Positions 32,709 through 40,313 of a stretch of DNA of 64,000 bases are shown here, piece after piece. Each line of letters starts with the position of its first letter. Positions within the stretch are counted from its first letter, which is position 1. The stretch spans positions 101,023-165,022 of the forward strand of contig JACKHG010000010.1 in assembly GCA_020639115.1 (NCBI GenBank), read 5' to 3'. This stretch comes from Phycisphaerales bacterium (GTDB lineage: Bacteria; Planctomycetota; Phycisphaerae; UBA1845). Both the position numbers and the translations under genes were made by a program. The notes below the pieces were generated by a model, which was given only the letters and a program-made list of their open reading frames with translations, was not told the DNA's origin and did no database searches.

Positions 32709-34100
32709 TCAGCGGCGGCGGGCGATGACGTCGAGCTTGGGAAACTCGCCGCCGAGGATCTGCGCGGAGCGCACGCCGAGCCAGCCGTCGAGGACCGTGG
32801 CGTAGAGGCTGCGGAAGTCGGTGGTGTAGCGGACGTCGCCGCGGTCGAGGTTGTCGAGGTCGCCGGGCGTGCCGTGCAGGCCGCCCTTGACCGCGGCGCC
32901 GGCGAGGAAGGCGACGCTGCCGGAGCCGTGGTCGGTTCCGCGCGAGCCGTTCTCCGCGACGCGGCGGCCGAACTCCGAGAAGCTGAGCACGAGCACGCGC
33001 TCCAGGTCACCCTGGGCCTTGAGCGTGTTAAAGAAATCCATCAGGGCGGTGCCCAGGTCGCGAAGCAGGCCCGACTGGCGGTTGAGCTGGTTCGCATGCG
33101 TGTCGAAGCCGCCGAGTGAGACGTAGTAAACGCGGGTCTGCATGCCAGCGGCGATCAGCCGGGCCACGGTGCGCAGGTCGCGGCCGAGCGCGCCGCCGCG
33201 GGTGTTGCGGCCGCCGCCGCGGGCCCCGTCGTCGCGCGTCGCCCATTGGATTTTCTCAGCGCTGAGCCGGGCCTCGAGGGCCACGCGGCGCAGGTACTCC
33301 AGGTTGGTCTCGGGCTGCGGCGGGTCCAGCGGCCGCGGCTGATTGAGGGCCGTCACAGCCCGGCCGGTCGGGGCGGGCCGGGCGGCTGCGTGCCACGTCA
33401 GCGACTCGGGCCGCTCGAACGCGAGCGGCAAAAAGCGTTCGCCGCGCATGGCCAGGGGCGACTCCTCCGCGAGCGCGATGCCGGCAGTGGAGTCGCAGTC
33501 CTCGCCGCCGCAGGCGTTGTCGAAGTAGCGCCCGAGCCACCCGTCGTGCATCCGCCCCTCCGGCGAGGCGGTGTGCCAGATGTCCATGCTCTTGAAGTGC
33601 GACCGGTTCGGATTGGGATATCCTACAGCGTGCACGAACGCCAGGTGCTCCGTGTCGTACAGCGCCTTCAGATCGACCGCAGCCCCGTTGAGGGCGAAGT
33701 CACCATCGAGCTTCAGCGTCTGCCGACCCGGCAGGGCCAGTTGCGGCCGGGCGCGGTAGTACGCGTCGTTCGTCACCGGCACGACGGTGTTCAGCCCGTC
33801 GTTGCCCCCGGCAAGCTGCAGCACGACGAGGATCTTCTCCCCGTCACGCAGCGCCCGCGCGCCGCTGTGCCGCCCCGCCGCCTGGACCGTCTGAGCCAGG
33901 AACGCCGGGACCGTGCCGGCGAGGGCGACGAGGGAGGCGCCTTGGCGGAGGAACTCGCGGCGGGACGGGAACTGCGAATGATGAATGGGTTGCGCCGGGG
34001 CCGGTGGCTGTGCCGTGGCTTGACGGTTCTGCGCTGGCGCGTCGACCGGATCTTGGGGATGATCCCCGCCCTTCATCATTCCGCATTCATCATTCATCAT
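32709..34100 (-). CDS. DUF1501 protein with Tat signal
   Basis: 463 residues. The Tat signal SRREFLRQGASLVALAG is at about residues 46-62. The DUF1501 (sulfatase-like alkaline phosphatase superfamily) body has VLQLAGGNDGLNTVVPV, the SLGGFDTHANQ motif, VLSFSEFGRRVAENGS and GTDHGSGSVAFLAG, the His/Asp metal-site motifs. The exact substrate of DUF1501 proteins is unknown. The start overlaps the stop of the DUF1800 gene by 4 bases (ATGA), implying translational coupling. DUF1501 and DUF1800 proteins are habitual partners in Planctomycetota. Confidence 0.92.
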   Translation of the reverse strand: MMNDECGMMKGGDHPQDPVDAPAQNRQATAQPPAPAQPIHHSQFPSRREFLRQGASLVALAGTVPAFLAQTVQAAGRHSGARALRDGEKILVVLQLAGGNDGLNTVVPVTNDAYYRARPQLALPGRQTLKLDGDFALNGAAVDLKALYDTEHLAFVHAVGYPNPNRSHFKSMDIWHTASPEGRMHDGWLGRYFDNACGGEDCDSTAGIALAEESPLAMRGERFLPLAFERPESLTWHAAARPAPTGRAVTALNQPRPLDPPQPETNLEYLRRVALEARLSAEKIQWATRDDGARGGGRNTRGGALGRDLRTVARLIAAGMQTRVYYVSLGGFDTHANQLNRQSGLLRDLGTALMDFFNTLKAQGDLERVLVLSFSEFGRRVAENGSRGTDHGSGSVAFLAGAAVKGGLHGTPGDLDNLDRGDVRYTTDFRSLYATVLDGWLGVRSAQILGGEFPKLDVIARRR

Positions 34101-34102
34101 TT
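34071..34102. repeat. TTCATCATTC-type repeat at the DUF1800/DUF1501 junction
   Basis: TTCATCATT units occur in tandem at the junction (rightward strand). Similar runs occur at 33976-33987 and 45391-45416. They are coding here and encode the odd MMNDECGMMK start of DUF1501. Confidence 0.6.
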
Positions 34103-35671
34103 CACCTGATATTCCGGCATGGTGAGGAGCGCGTTCACCAGGGAGACGACGCGGGCCATCGTGGCAGGCTCGTCGGGGTCGAAGCGGGCTCCGTTTTGCA
34201 CGAGGAGAACGCGGAGGAAATTGCGCTGGCGCGGATCGACGCGAAGCGGCAGGATGCGTTCGACAAAATGGTTGAGCGCACGGTCAGCCGTCGCGAGGTG
34301 CTCGCGCTGCAGGATGGTCGCGGGGTTGAACGCTGGCTGATACTGCGGCTCGACCTGCACGTCGGGTACTTCGAGGCCCGGATAATCGTCCAGATCGTGC
34401 AAAAGGTCGCGACGGTGACGCTGCAGGCGTCCGGGGTCCGCCCCCGGGCCCATCATGTTGTCGGCCAGACGCGATCCGGTCCCCGCGAGCATCGCGGAGG
34501 CGAAGTTGTAGCGGGCGTAGATGGTCGCGGCGCTGATCCACTTGCGGCCGCCGTCCCACCCCTTCACGTTGGGTGGCTGAAACAGGTCCTGGCCCATGCC
34601 GCGCAAGGCGCGCACCGCACCGTACATGTCGTCGGGGGGCAGTTCGAGCACGCGGAACGTGCCCACCACCAGATCGACCGGGCTCTTCACCAAGCTCGCC
34701 TGGGCGTCGGCGGCGTAGAACATCTCCGACTTGAAGAGGGTGCGAAGCACCTCGCGGATGTTGAACTTTTCGGCGCGGATAACGCCGGCGAGCGCTTCGA
34801 TATCGGCATCCGACGGATCGTCGCGCACGAAGCCGACGAGCAGCTTGCGGGCGAGAAACCGGGCGGCAGCGGGCTGCTCGAGTATGATGTTGATGATGTC
34901 GTTGCCGTCGAAGTTGCCGGTATGGCCGAGGAAAGTCTTCTCCCCGTCGTCGTGGATGCGCGGCGCGTTGCGGAACTCGGTGCCGCGCAGAGTCCAACCC
35001 GTCAGCGCTCGGGCGGCGGCCTTGATGTCCGCCTCGGTGTAGTTGCCCTCGCCCAGCGTGAAAAGCTCGAGCAATTCGCGGGCGTAGTTCTCGTTGGGCG
35101 CTTCCTTGCGGTTGCTGGCGTTGTCGAGGTAGCGGAGCATCGCGGGGTTGTGACTGACCGCGACGAGCAGCGTGCGAAAGTCATCGAGGGCGTGCTTGCG
35201 GAAGAGTTCGTTCTGCTCCCACATCATGCTTGCGCTGCGCACCTCGCGGTATCCGGACGTGAAGTGCCCGTGCCAGAAGAGGGTCATGCGCTCCTCGAGC
35301 GGGCGCGGGGTCACGATCATGCGTCGCACCCACCAGGCGCGCAGCTCCTCGATCTGGAGCCGGTCGAAGCGCTCGAGCCGCTGGCGGACCTCCTGGCGTT
35401 TCTCCTCGGACCGGCCCAACTGGGCGCGGCGCAGCGCGCCGCGGTCCATGCCGGAGGCACAGCGGAAGTCGGGATCGGTCTGCGGCGTGCCCGCGTAATC
35501 GATGAGTTCATCGACCGCGGCGGAGAGGCTGAGGCTGGCGAGGTGACTGACCTGGGCCGGGGTACCGCCGAAACCGGCCCGCCGCAGCAGATGGGCTGCC
35601 CGGGCGGCGTCCCAATCAGCCGCCGGGGCCAGTCCAGCGGCATGGGCGGTTGCTACGACGACCCACGGCAT
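34097..35671 (-). CDS. DUF1800 protein
   Basis: 524 residues. It starts with a probable export signal, although the frame also stays open upstream without ATG and could begin a few codons earlier (a more complete signal peptide with LKTVFTIGV precedes the ATG). Typical DUF1800 features are AARAAHLLRRAGFGG near the N-terminus, then RMTLFWHGHF, NYARELLELFTLGEGNYTE and VKGWDGGRKWI. Function is unknown, but these proteins are always linked to a DUF1501 partner. It is translationally coupled to the following DUF1501 gene by an ATGA overlap. Confidence 0.92.
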   Translation of the reverse strand: MPWVVVATAHAAGLAPAADWDAARAAHLLRRAGFGGTPAQVSHLASLSLSAAVDELIDYAGTPQTDPDFRCASGMDRGALRRAQLGRSEEKRQEVRQRLERFDRLQIEELRAWWVRRMIVTPRPLEERMTLFWHGHFTSGYREVRSASMMWEQNELFRKHALDDFRTLLVAVSHNPAMLRYLDNASNRKEAPNENYARELLELFTLGEGNYTEADIKAAARALTGWTLRGTEFRNAPRIHDDGEKTFLGHTGNFDGNDIINIILEQPAAARFLARKLLVGFVRDDPSDADIEALAGVIRAEKFNIREVLRTLFKSEMFYAADAQASLVKSPVDLVVGTFRVLELPPDDMYGAVRALRGMGQDLFQPPNVKGWDGGRKWISAATIYARYNFASAMLAGTGSRLADNMMGPGADPGRLQRHRRDLLHDLDDYPGLEVPDVQVEPQYQPAFNPATILQREHLATADRALNHFVERILPLRVDPRQRNFLRVLLVQNGARFDPDEPATMARVVSLVNALLTMPEYQVK

Positions 35672-35805
35672 TACCCCAATTGTAAAGACGGTCTTCAGAA
35701 GGCACCTCGCTCCGGCACTGCCCGCCGACAGGACTAACGGAGAGTATATCGGATCTATTGCGGCGCCCGGGCCGAAAACTGCTCCGTGACGCTCTTGCTA
35801 CCCGG

Positions 35806-35835
35806 TTGCAGGGGCGGCGGCGAAAACGGTATCAT
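35806..35835 (+). promoter_or_regulatory. Candidate promoter for the large exoprotein gene
   Basis: TTGCAG (35806-35811) and TATCAT (35830-35835), 18 bp apart; the -35 is weak. The predicted start near 35842 lies just before the leader hairpin. Confidence 0.4.
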
Positions 35836-35844
35836 GCGGTTGCG

Positions 35845-35871
35845 TCGCCCGGAGTGGGGTAGTCCGGGCGA
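35845..35871 (+). terminator. Leader hairpin / attenuator candidate
   Basis: Perfect 9-bp stem TCGCCCGGA/TCCGGGCGA (35845-35853 and 35863-35871) with a 9-nt loop, followed by TTTGCTT. There is no rightward gene upstream to terminate, so it probably acts in the 5' leader of the exoprotein gene. Confidence 0.5.
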
Positions 35872-35926
35872 TTTGCTTGACCCGCCAAGTGGCCGGAAAC
35901 GAATCCCTGGATGGGAACGAAGCAGC

Positions 35927-38900
35927 GTGCTGAACCGAGGGTGGACAACTCTGCGCCGCGGGCGCACCCGCAGATCGTGGGCGCAGATCCTTTGCGCCGC
36001 GGCAGTGTTCATGCCGGCGGTCCTCATAACCGTCCAACCGGCGGATGCGGACGCGCCGGTACGTCCCGGCGACTGGGATCAGGACGGGGCCATCACCGTC
36101 CATGACGTCGCCGCGCTGTCGGCGTGCCTCGTGGGCCCGCACGCAACGCCGGTCGCGCCGTGTCTCGTCTTCGACGCGGACGGCGACGGCGATGTCGATC
36201 TACGTGATTTCCATCATCTGCAGTGCGCGGTGGGCATGCCTCCGATTCCCGGGGACTGGAACGGCGACGGGTACCTCTGGGTCGACGACCTCGCGGGCGG
36301 CTACGCCTGCGTGGGCGGGCCGCAGGTGCCCGTCGCGCCGACGTGCGGCATCATGGACCTCGACGCCGACGGGGACGTGGATCTCGCGGACCTGGCGGCC
36401 TTCACCCGGGCGGTGCCGCACTGCGGCCTGACCCCGGACAACTGGGAGCCGGCCGACTGGTTCGACACGGACACGGACAACAGCCTGCAGCCGGCCGACA
36501 GCCTGTTCCGGCTCATGTGCCTCGACGGCCGGCCCGCGTTCGGCACGGTATCGACGGCGCCGAACATCCACTCCCACTTCGTGGGTCCGGGCGCCGCCGC
36601 GTGGAGCGGGTACACGTACACCGGACGGATGCGGCTGACGGATCCCGCCGGCGGCGTCGGCGTCACGTTCTACTCGGATTATCCCAACAGCGATCACTAC
36701 TACCGGCTCCGCTCCTGGGTCGGGCAGGCGGCGTTTCACATCGCGCCGCACGGGGCGGAGGTTGTGCTGAGCGGCGACACGGATTCGGGCGTGGTGCCGA
36801 GCCGCAACGTCTGGTACGCGTTCCGCATCGAGGTGCGCAATGCGCCGACGGAGACGGTGATCCGCGCGAACGTCTGGCACGACGGCGCGCCGGAGCCGGC
36901 CGGCTGGCAGATCGAGTGCGCCGACACGCGTCCGAACCGCTACACGTCCGGAACGATCGGCGTGTGGGCGATGGGCCCGGGCGCCAAGTACTGGGACGGA
37001 CTGCAGGCGGTGGCGCTGCCCTGCGGCGTCGACGTGGACAGCGACGGCGTGCCCGACTGTGCGGACGCCTGCCCCACCGACCCAGCCAAGACCGTCCCGG
37101 GCGCGTGTGGCTGCCTCGTTGCCGACGCCGACGCGGACGAGGACGGTATTCCCAATTGCCAGGATCAGTGCCCGGGCGTCGCCGACGTCGACACGGACAG
37201 CGACGGCCTCGCCGACTGCGTCGACGGATGCCCGAACGATCCGGACAAGACGGCGCCGCAGGTCTGCGGGTGCGGCACGCCGGACGCCGACGCCGACTTC
37301 GACGACGTGCCGGACTGCATCGACGCGGACAACATCTGCCTGACCACGCACGAGCTGAACTTCGGGACGGAGATGACGCTGCAGGGCCTGTACCTGTGGA
37401 GTTGCGACGGCAACCCGCTCAACTACTCGGTCGTCTCCAAGCCGTTCTGGCTCAGCCTCTCCCCGGCGTCGGGGAGCAGCAACGGCGAGGACGTGCTGAT
37501 GTGGGCCTCGGTCAGCCGCGGAGCGCTGGCGCCCGCGCGCTACGCCGGCAAGGTCGTCATCCGCGACCTCGCCACGGGCAAGGAGGCGTGGATCACCGCG
37601 ACGGTCAACAAGACCGTGCTCACCCCGATCGCACGCTGGGACGTCGTCCCGCGGCAGCGGATCAACGCGGGCGAGACGCTCAACTGCGGCGTCGTGGCGT
37701 TCTCCAAGGCGGGCATCGACCGCGTACGCTTCTCGATCTCCGGCGCCGGCTACACCGGCCCGTCGCCGATCGACGTGACCGTGATGACGCTGAACCCGCG
37801 GGTGAACGTGTGGGAATACTGGATTCCCATCAGCGCGAGCGACTTCACCGCCGACGGGCTCGTCACCATCCAGGCCACGGTGATCGGCAACGACGGCGGC
37901 GTCCGCGACGCGACGACGATCCCCGGCACGGGACTCGAACCGCTGGAGCTGTTCATCAACCGCTACGGTTCGCGACCCGCCAACGTCGCCTGGGTCGACG
38001 TGGCCGGCAACGACGCCTCCGGCGCCGTGAACAATCCCAACCGGCCGTTCGCGCGGATCAGCACCGCCATGCAGGCACTGGCCACCTACCAGAACGGCAA
38101 CGCCGACGGAGCGCTCGTGCGGCTGCGCCCCGGGGCCCACGAAGCGGACAACGGCGGCATCTTCCTCGGGGAGACCGCCGCCACCGAGCACGAGTGGATC
38201 ACGATCACGAACGACCCGGCGGTCGGCGGGTCGGCGGCGAACACGGCGATCGACCGCAAGGCGGACAGTTCGCTGACGTCGGACTGGCTCGCGGTGCGCG
38301 GGCTGACGCTGTCGGGTGCGGCGATCATCAACGGCGGTTCGTCGTCGGACCCGGACCTGCGCAAGCGGCGGGTGTGGCTGAAGGACTGCATCATCATCGG
38401 CGGGCCGGAGAGCCGGCCGTTTCCGGTGGGGAGCAACTGGATCGGGCCGCACTACTACACGGAATGTTTCATCACGGGTCAGCGGCGGGCGAGCGGCAAC
38501 GGGCAGAACCAGCGGCTGATGCGGAACCTGACGATCACGGAGAACCGCGAGGACGTGTTCCAGGCGGTGCCGTGCGGCATCAACATCTTCGTGGACGGGG
38601 TGGATCCGGGCGACGGTCCGAACCCGGAGCACGCGGACGTGATCCAGTCTTCGGGCGCCGTGCAGGGCAACGCCGCGAGCATGCACAACTGGATTTTCTA
38701 CAACGTCGTCGCGACCGATCTGCACTACCAGGCGCTGTTCACGCGTACGGGAGCGCCGGCGCTGGACAACGCGTTCGTGAACTGCCTCTTCGAGATGCGC
38801 GATCCGGTGCGCGTGGGCGGGATCGGGTCGGCGATGGCGGGGATGTACGACCACCTGCTGGTGTGGAACTGCTCGTTCATCGGCACGGGGACACAGCACG

Positions 38901-39283
38901 AGACGGCGCTGGGGCGGCCGGAGGCGCTGACCATCCCGGGGGGCTCGTGGCTGATGGCGAACGTCTCGGTGCGCGGGTGCCTGATCGACCGCTACGTGTG
39001 CGACGTGGGCGGCGCGCTGTTCACGCACGACGACGTCGAGTTCCGCGACAACCACTACAACACGCCGGCGGGCATCGGGAATTCGTTCACGCCGGACACC
39101 ACGGGGGGTACGATCACGGTGGGCGACCCGCAGATCGTGACCGACGTGCAGTCGCCGGACTTCGGCGCGCCGGCGAGTGCAGCCTCGCCGCTGGTGGACC
39201 GCATCGGCGCCCCGCCGGTCCCGGCGGACGCGCGGGGTACGCCGCGGGGTGCGGCGGCGGATGTCGGAGCATTGGAGCGGTAA
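35927..39283 (+). CDS. Large exoprotein: dockerin-like, TSP3-like and beta-helix domains
   Basis: About 1,118 residues from a GTG start. This start is chosen because an Arg-rich n-region and a signal peptide follow directly (ILCAAAVFMPAVLITV) and because a leader hairpin lies upstream; earlier ATGs at 35786 and 35834 would include that hairpin in the coding frame. Next come EF-hand loops resembling dockerin (DWDQDGAITVHD, DADGDGDVDLRD), a concanavalin-like region, thrombospondin type-3-like Asp-rich repeats with paired Cys (DSDGVPDCADACPTDP), an Ig-like part, and a right-handed beta-helix. It is surface exposed or secreted; the ligand is unknown. No cohesin is visible in the window. Confidence 0.88.
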   Translation: MLNRGWTTLRRGRTRRSWAQILCAAAVFMPAVLITVQPADADAPVRPGDWDQDGAITVHDVAALSACLVGPHATPVAPCLVFDADGDGDVDLRDFHHLQCAVGMPPIPGDWNGDGYLWVDDLAGGYACVGGPQVPVAPTCGIMDLDADGDVDLADLAAFTRAVPHCGLTPDNWEPADWFDTDTDNSLQPADSLFRLMCLDGRPAFGTVSTAPNIHSHFVGPGAAAWSGYTYTGRMRLTDPAGGVGVTFYSDYPNSDHYYRLRSWVGQAAFHIAPHGAEVVLSGDTDSGVVPSRNVWYAFRIEVRNAPTETVIRANVWHDGAPEPAGWQIECADTRPNRYTSGTIGVWAMGPGAKYWDGLQAVALPCGVDVDSDGVPDCADACPTDPAKTVPGACGCLVADADADEDGIPNCQDQCPGVADVDTDSDGLADCVDGCPNDPDKTAPQVCGCGTPDADADFDDVPDCIDADNICLTTHELNFGTEMTLQGLYLWSCDGNPLNYSVVSKPFWLSLSPASGSSNGEDVLMWASVSRGALAPARYAGKVVIRDLATGKEAWITATVNKTVLTPIARWDVVPRQRINAGETLNCGVVAFSKAGIDRVRFSISGAGYTGPSPIDVTVMTLNPRVNVWEYWIPISASDFTADGLVTIQATVIGNDGGVRDATTIPGTGLEPLELFINRYGSRPANVAWVDVAGNDASGAVNNPNRPFARISTAMQALATYQNGNADGALVRLRPGAHEADNGGIFLGETAATEHEWITITNDPAVGGSAANTAIDRKADSSLTSDWLAVRGLTLSGAAIINGGSSSDPDLRKRRVWLKDCIIIGGPESRPFPVGSNWIGPHYYTECFITGQRRASGNGQNQRLMRNLTITENREDVFQAVPCGINIFVDGVDPGDGPNPEHADVIQSSGAVQGNAASMHNWIFYNVVATDLHYQALFTRTGAPALDNAFVNCLFEMRDPVRVGGIGSAMAGMYDHLLVWNCSFIGTGTQHETALGRPEALTIPGGSWLMANVSVRGCLIDRYVCDVGGALFTHDDVEFRDNHYNTPAGIGNSFTPDTTGGTITVGDPQIVTDVQSPDFGAPASAASPLVDRIGAPPVPADARGTPRGAAADVGALER

Positions 39284-39291
39284 CGGGCGGT

Positions 39292-40065
39292 CTACGGAAC
39301 GTGCGGGAAAGCCGCGTCGATCTCGGCCTCGGCCAGCTCGACCAGGAACGCCGTGATCCGTTCGCACACCAGGTCGAGGTAGCGCTGCCCTTTCTCCGCC
39401 GACGCCCGGGCGGGATCGCCAACCGCACAGTGATCGTTCAGCCGGTCGAACTGGCGGCTGGTGCGCACCCAGCCTCTCTGCAGCGCCTCAAAGCGGAACG
39501 GGCGCGCCGTACCCGGGCCGGCCTGGGCGCGTTCCACCAGCTCCGGCGCGAGCGCCAGCATCACCGACGTCTCGAGCTCGCCGGCGTGGTCATCGGCGGC
39601 AGCGAAAAACTCGCTGTAGCGATCCCGGCCCACCGTCCACCAGTTGCACACGAACAGGTGCACGTCGAGGTCCGCCTGCAACTGCCGCACCAGCGGCGTG
39701 AACTCGTTGCCGCCGTGCCCGTTGACGATCACGAGCTTGCGGATGCCGTGGTGCCGCAGCGATGTCGTCAGATCGCGGATCATCGCGTCCAGCGTCGCCT
39801 GCGACACGTGCAGCGACAGGGGAAAGGCCATCAGGTTGCAGTCGACGCCATAGGGAATTCCAGGAAGGCAGACGACGCGCGGGCACTGCGCCCACGCGGC
39901 TGCACAGCAGCGCCGGGCCACGTACGCCGCGTGCCGGAAATCCGTCCCCTCCGGCAGGTGCCGGTTGTGCGCTTCGATCGCGGAGGTCGGCAGCACCGCC
40001 ACCTCGTAGCGCCGCTCCCGGATCCGCTGCAGATTCGTCGCCGTCAGGTCCCATTCATCGATCAA
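39292..40065 (-). CDS. Creatininase-family hydrolase
   Basis: 257 residues. The creatinine amidohydrolase superfamily uses two metals to open cyclic amides; members also act on other substrates. Visible motifs are VLPTSAIEAHNRHLPEGTD (metal-binding Glu/His/Asp), GVDCNLMAFPLSLHVS, VIVNGHGGNEFTPLVR and a late ADDHAGELETSVML (Glu ligand). The start is set at the TTG at 40065 with GGAG nearby because upstream codons translate a REP-like element (40102-40135) and lack homology. Its stop is 8 bp from the stop of the convergent large exoprotein gene. Confidence 0.88.
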   Translation of the reverse strand: MIDEWDLTATNLQRIRERRYEVAVLPTSAIEAHNRHLPEGTDFRHAAYVARRCCAAAWAQCPRVVCLPGIPYGVDCNLMAFPLSLHVSQATLDAMIRDLTTSLRHHGIRKLVIVNGHGGNEFTPLVRQLQADLDVHLFVCNWWTVGRDRYSEFFAAADDHAGELETSVMLALAPELVERAQAGPGTARPFRFEALQRGWVRTSRQFDRLNDHCAVGDPARASAEKGQRYLDLVCERITAFLVELAEAEIDAAFPHVP

Positions 40066-40101
40066 CGCACCATCTCCGCCAAGATCCGAACCGCGCCCCG
40101 A

Positions 40102-40135
40102 TCCGAGCCGCGAGCGCCAGCGAGCGGACTGAAAC
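40102..40135. repeat. REP-like dispersed element, copy 3
   Basis: TCCGAGCCGCGAGCGCCAGC then GAGCGGACTGAAAC. It matches copy 1 (19466-19500) over nearly its whole length and lies upstream of the creatininase-family gene. Confidence 0.65.
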
Positions 40136-40216
40136 CAAAACCGTAGGCACGCTGACAGCGCCGCCCAGCGTACATCGGCATGCACAAACAGTCGACATCA
40201 CCCCGACCGCGCCGCA

Positions 40217-40309
40217 TCACGCTCCGGAGTTGTTGCCGACCAGCCCGAAGATGTACCCCAGAAGCTGCCCGAAGAAGATGTACAGCAGGTTGATAATGAT
40301 CTGACTCAT
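40217..40309 (-). CDS. 30-residue membrane microprotein downstream of the RND pump
   Basis: An ATG at 40309 with GGAG about 8-9 bases upstream encodes a 30-residue peptide. Its first 16 residues are MSQIIINLLYIFFGQL, and the rest are GYIFGLVGNNSGA with one Leu between. It is a single hydrophobic helix with a short polar tail, typical of small membrane microproteins. It starts only 4 bp after the stop of the cusA-like gene on the same strand, so co-expression is likely. Tiny subunits that associate with RND pumps (for example AcrZ with AcrB) are known. I infer that role; it is not shown. Confidence 0.6.
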   Translation of the reverse strand: MSQIIINLLYIFFGQLLGYIFGLVGNNSGA

Positions 40310-40313
40310 TTCG

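Noticed and set aside
36223..40146. Rightward 1,307-codon frame and leftward 1,055-codon frame over the large exoprotein
   Set aside because: Both are Arg/Gly/Ala-rich shadows of the real frame, produced by high GC at third positions.
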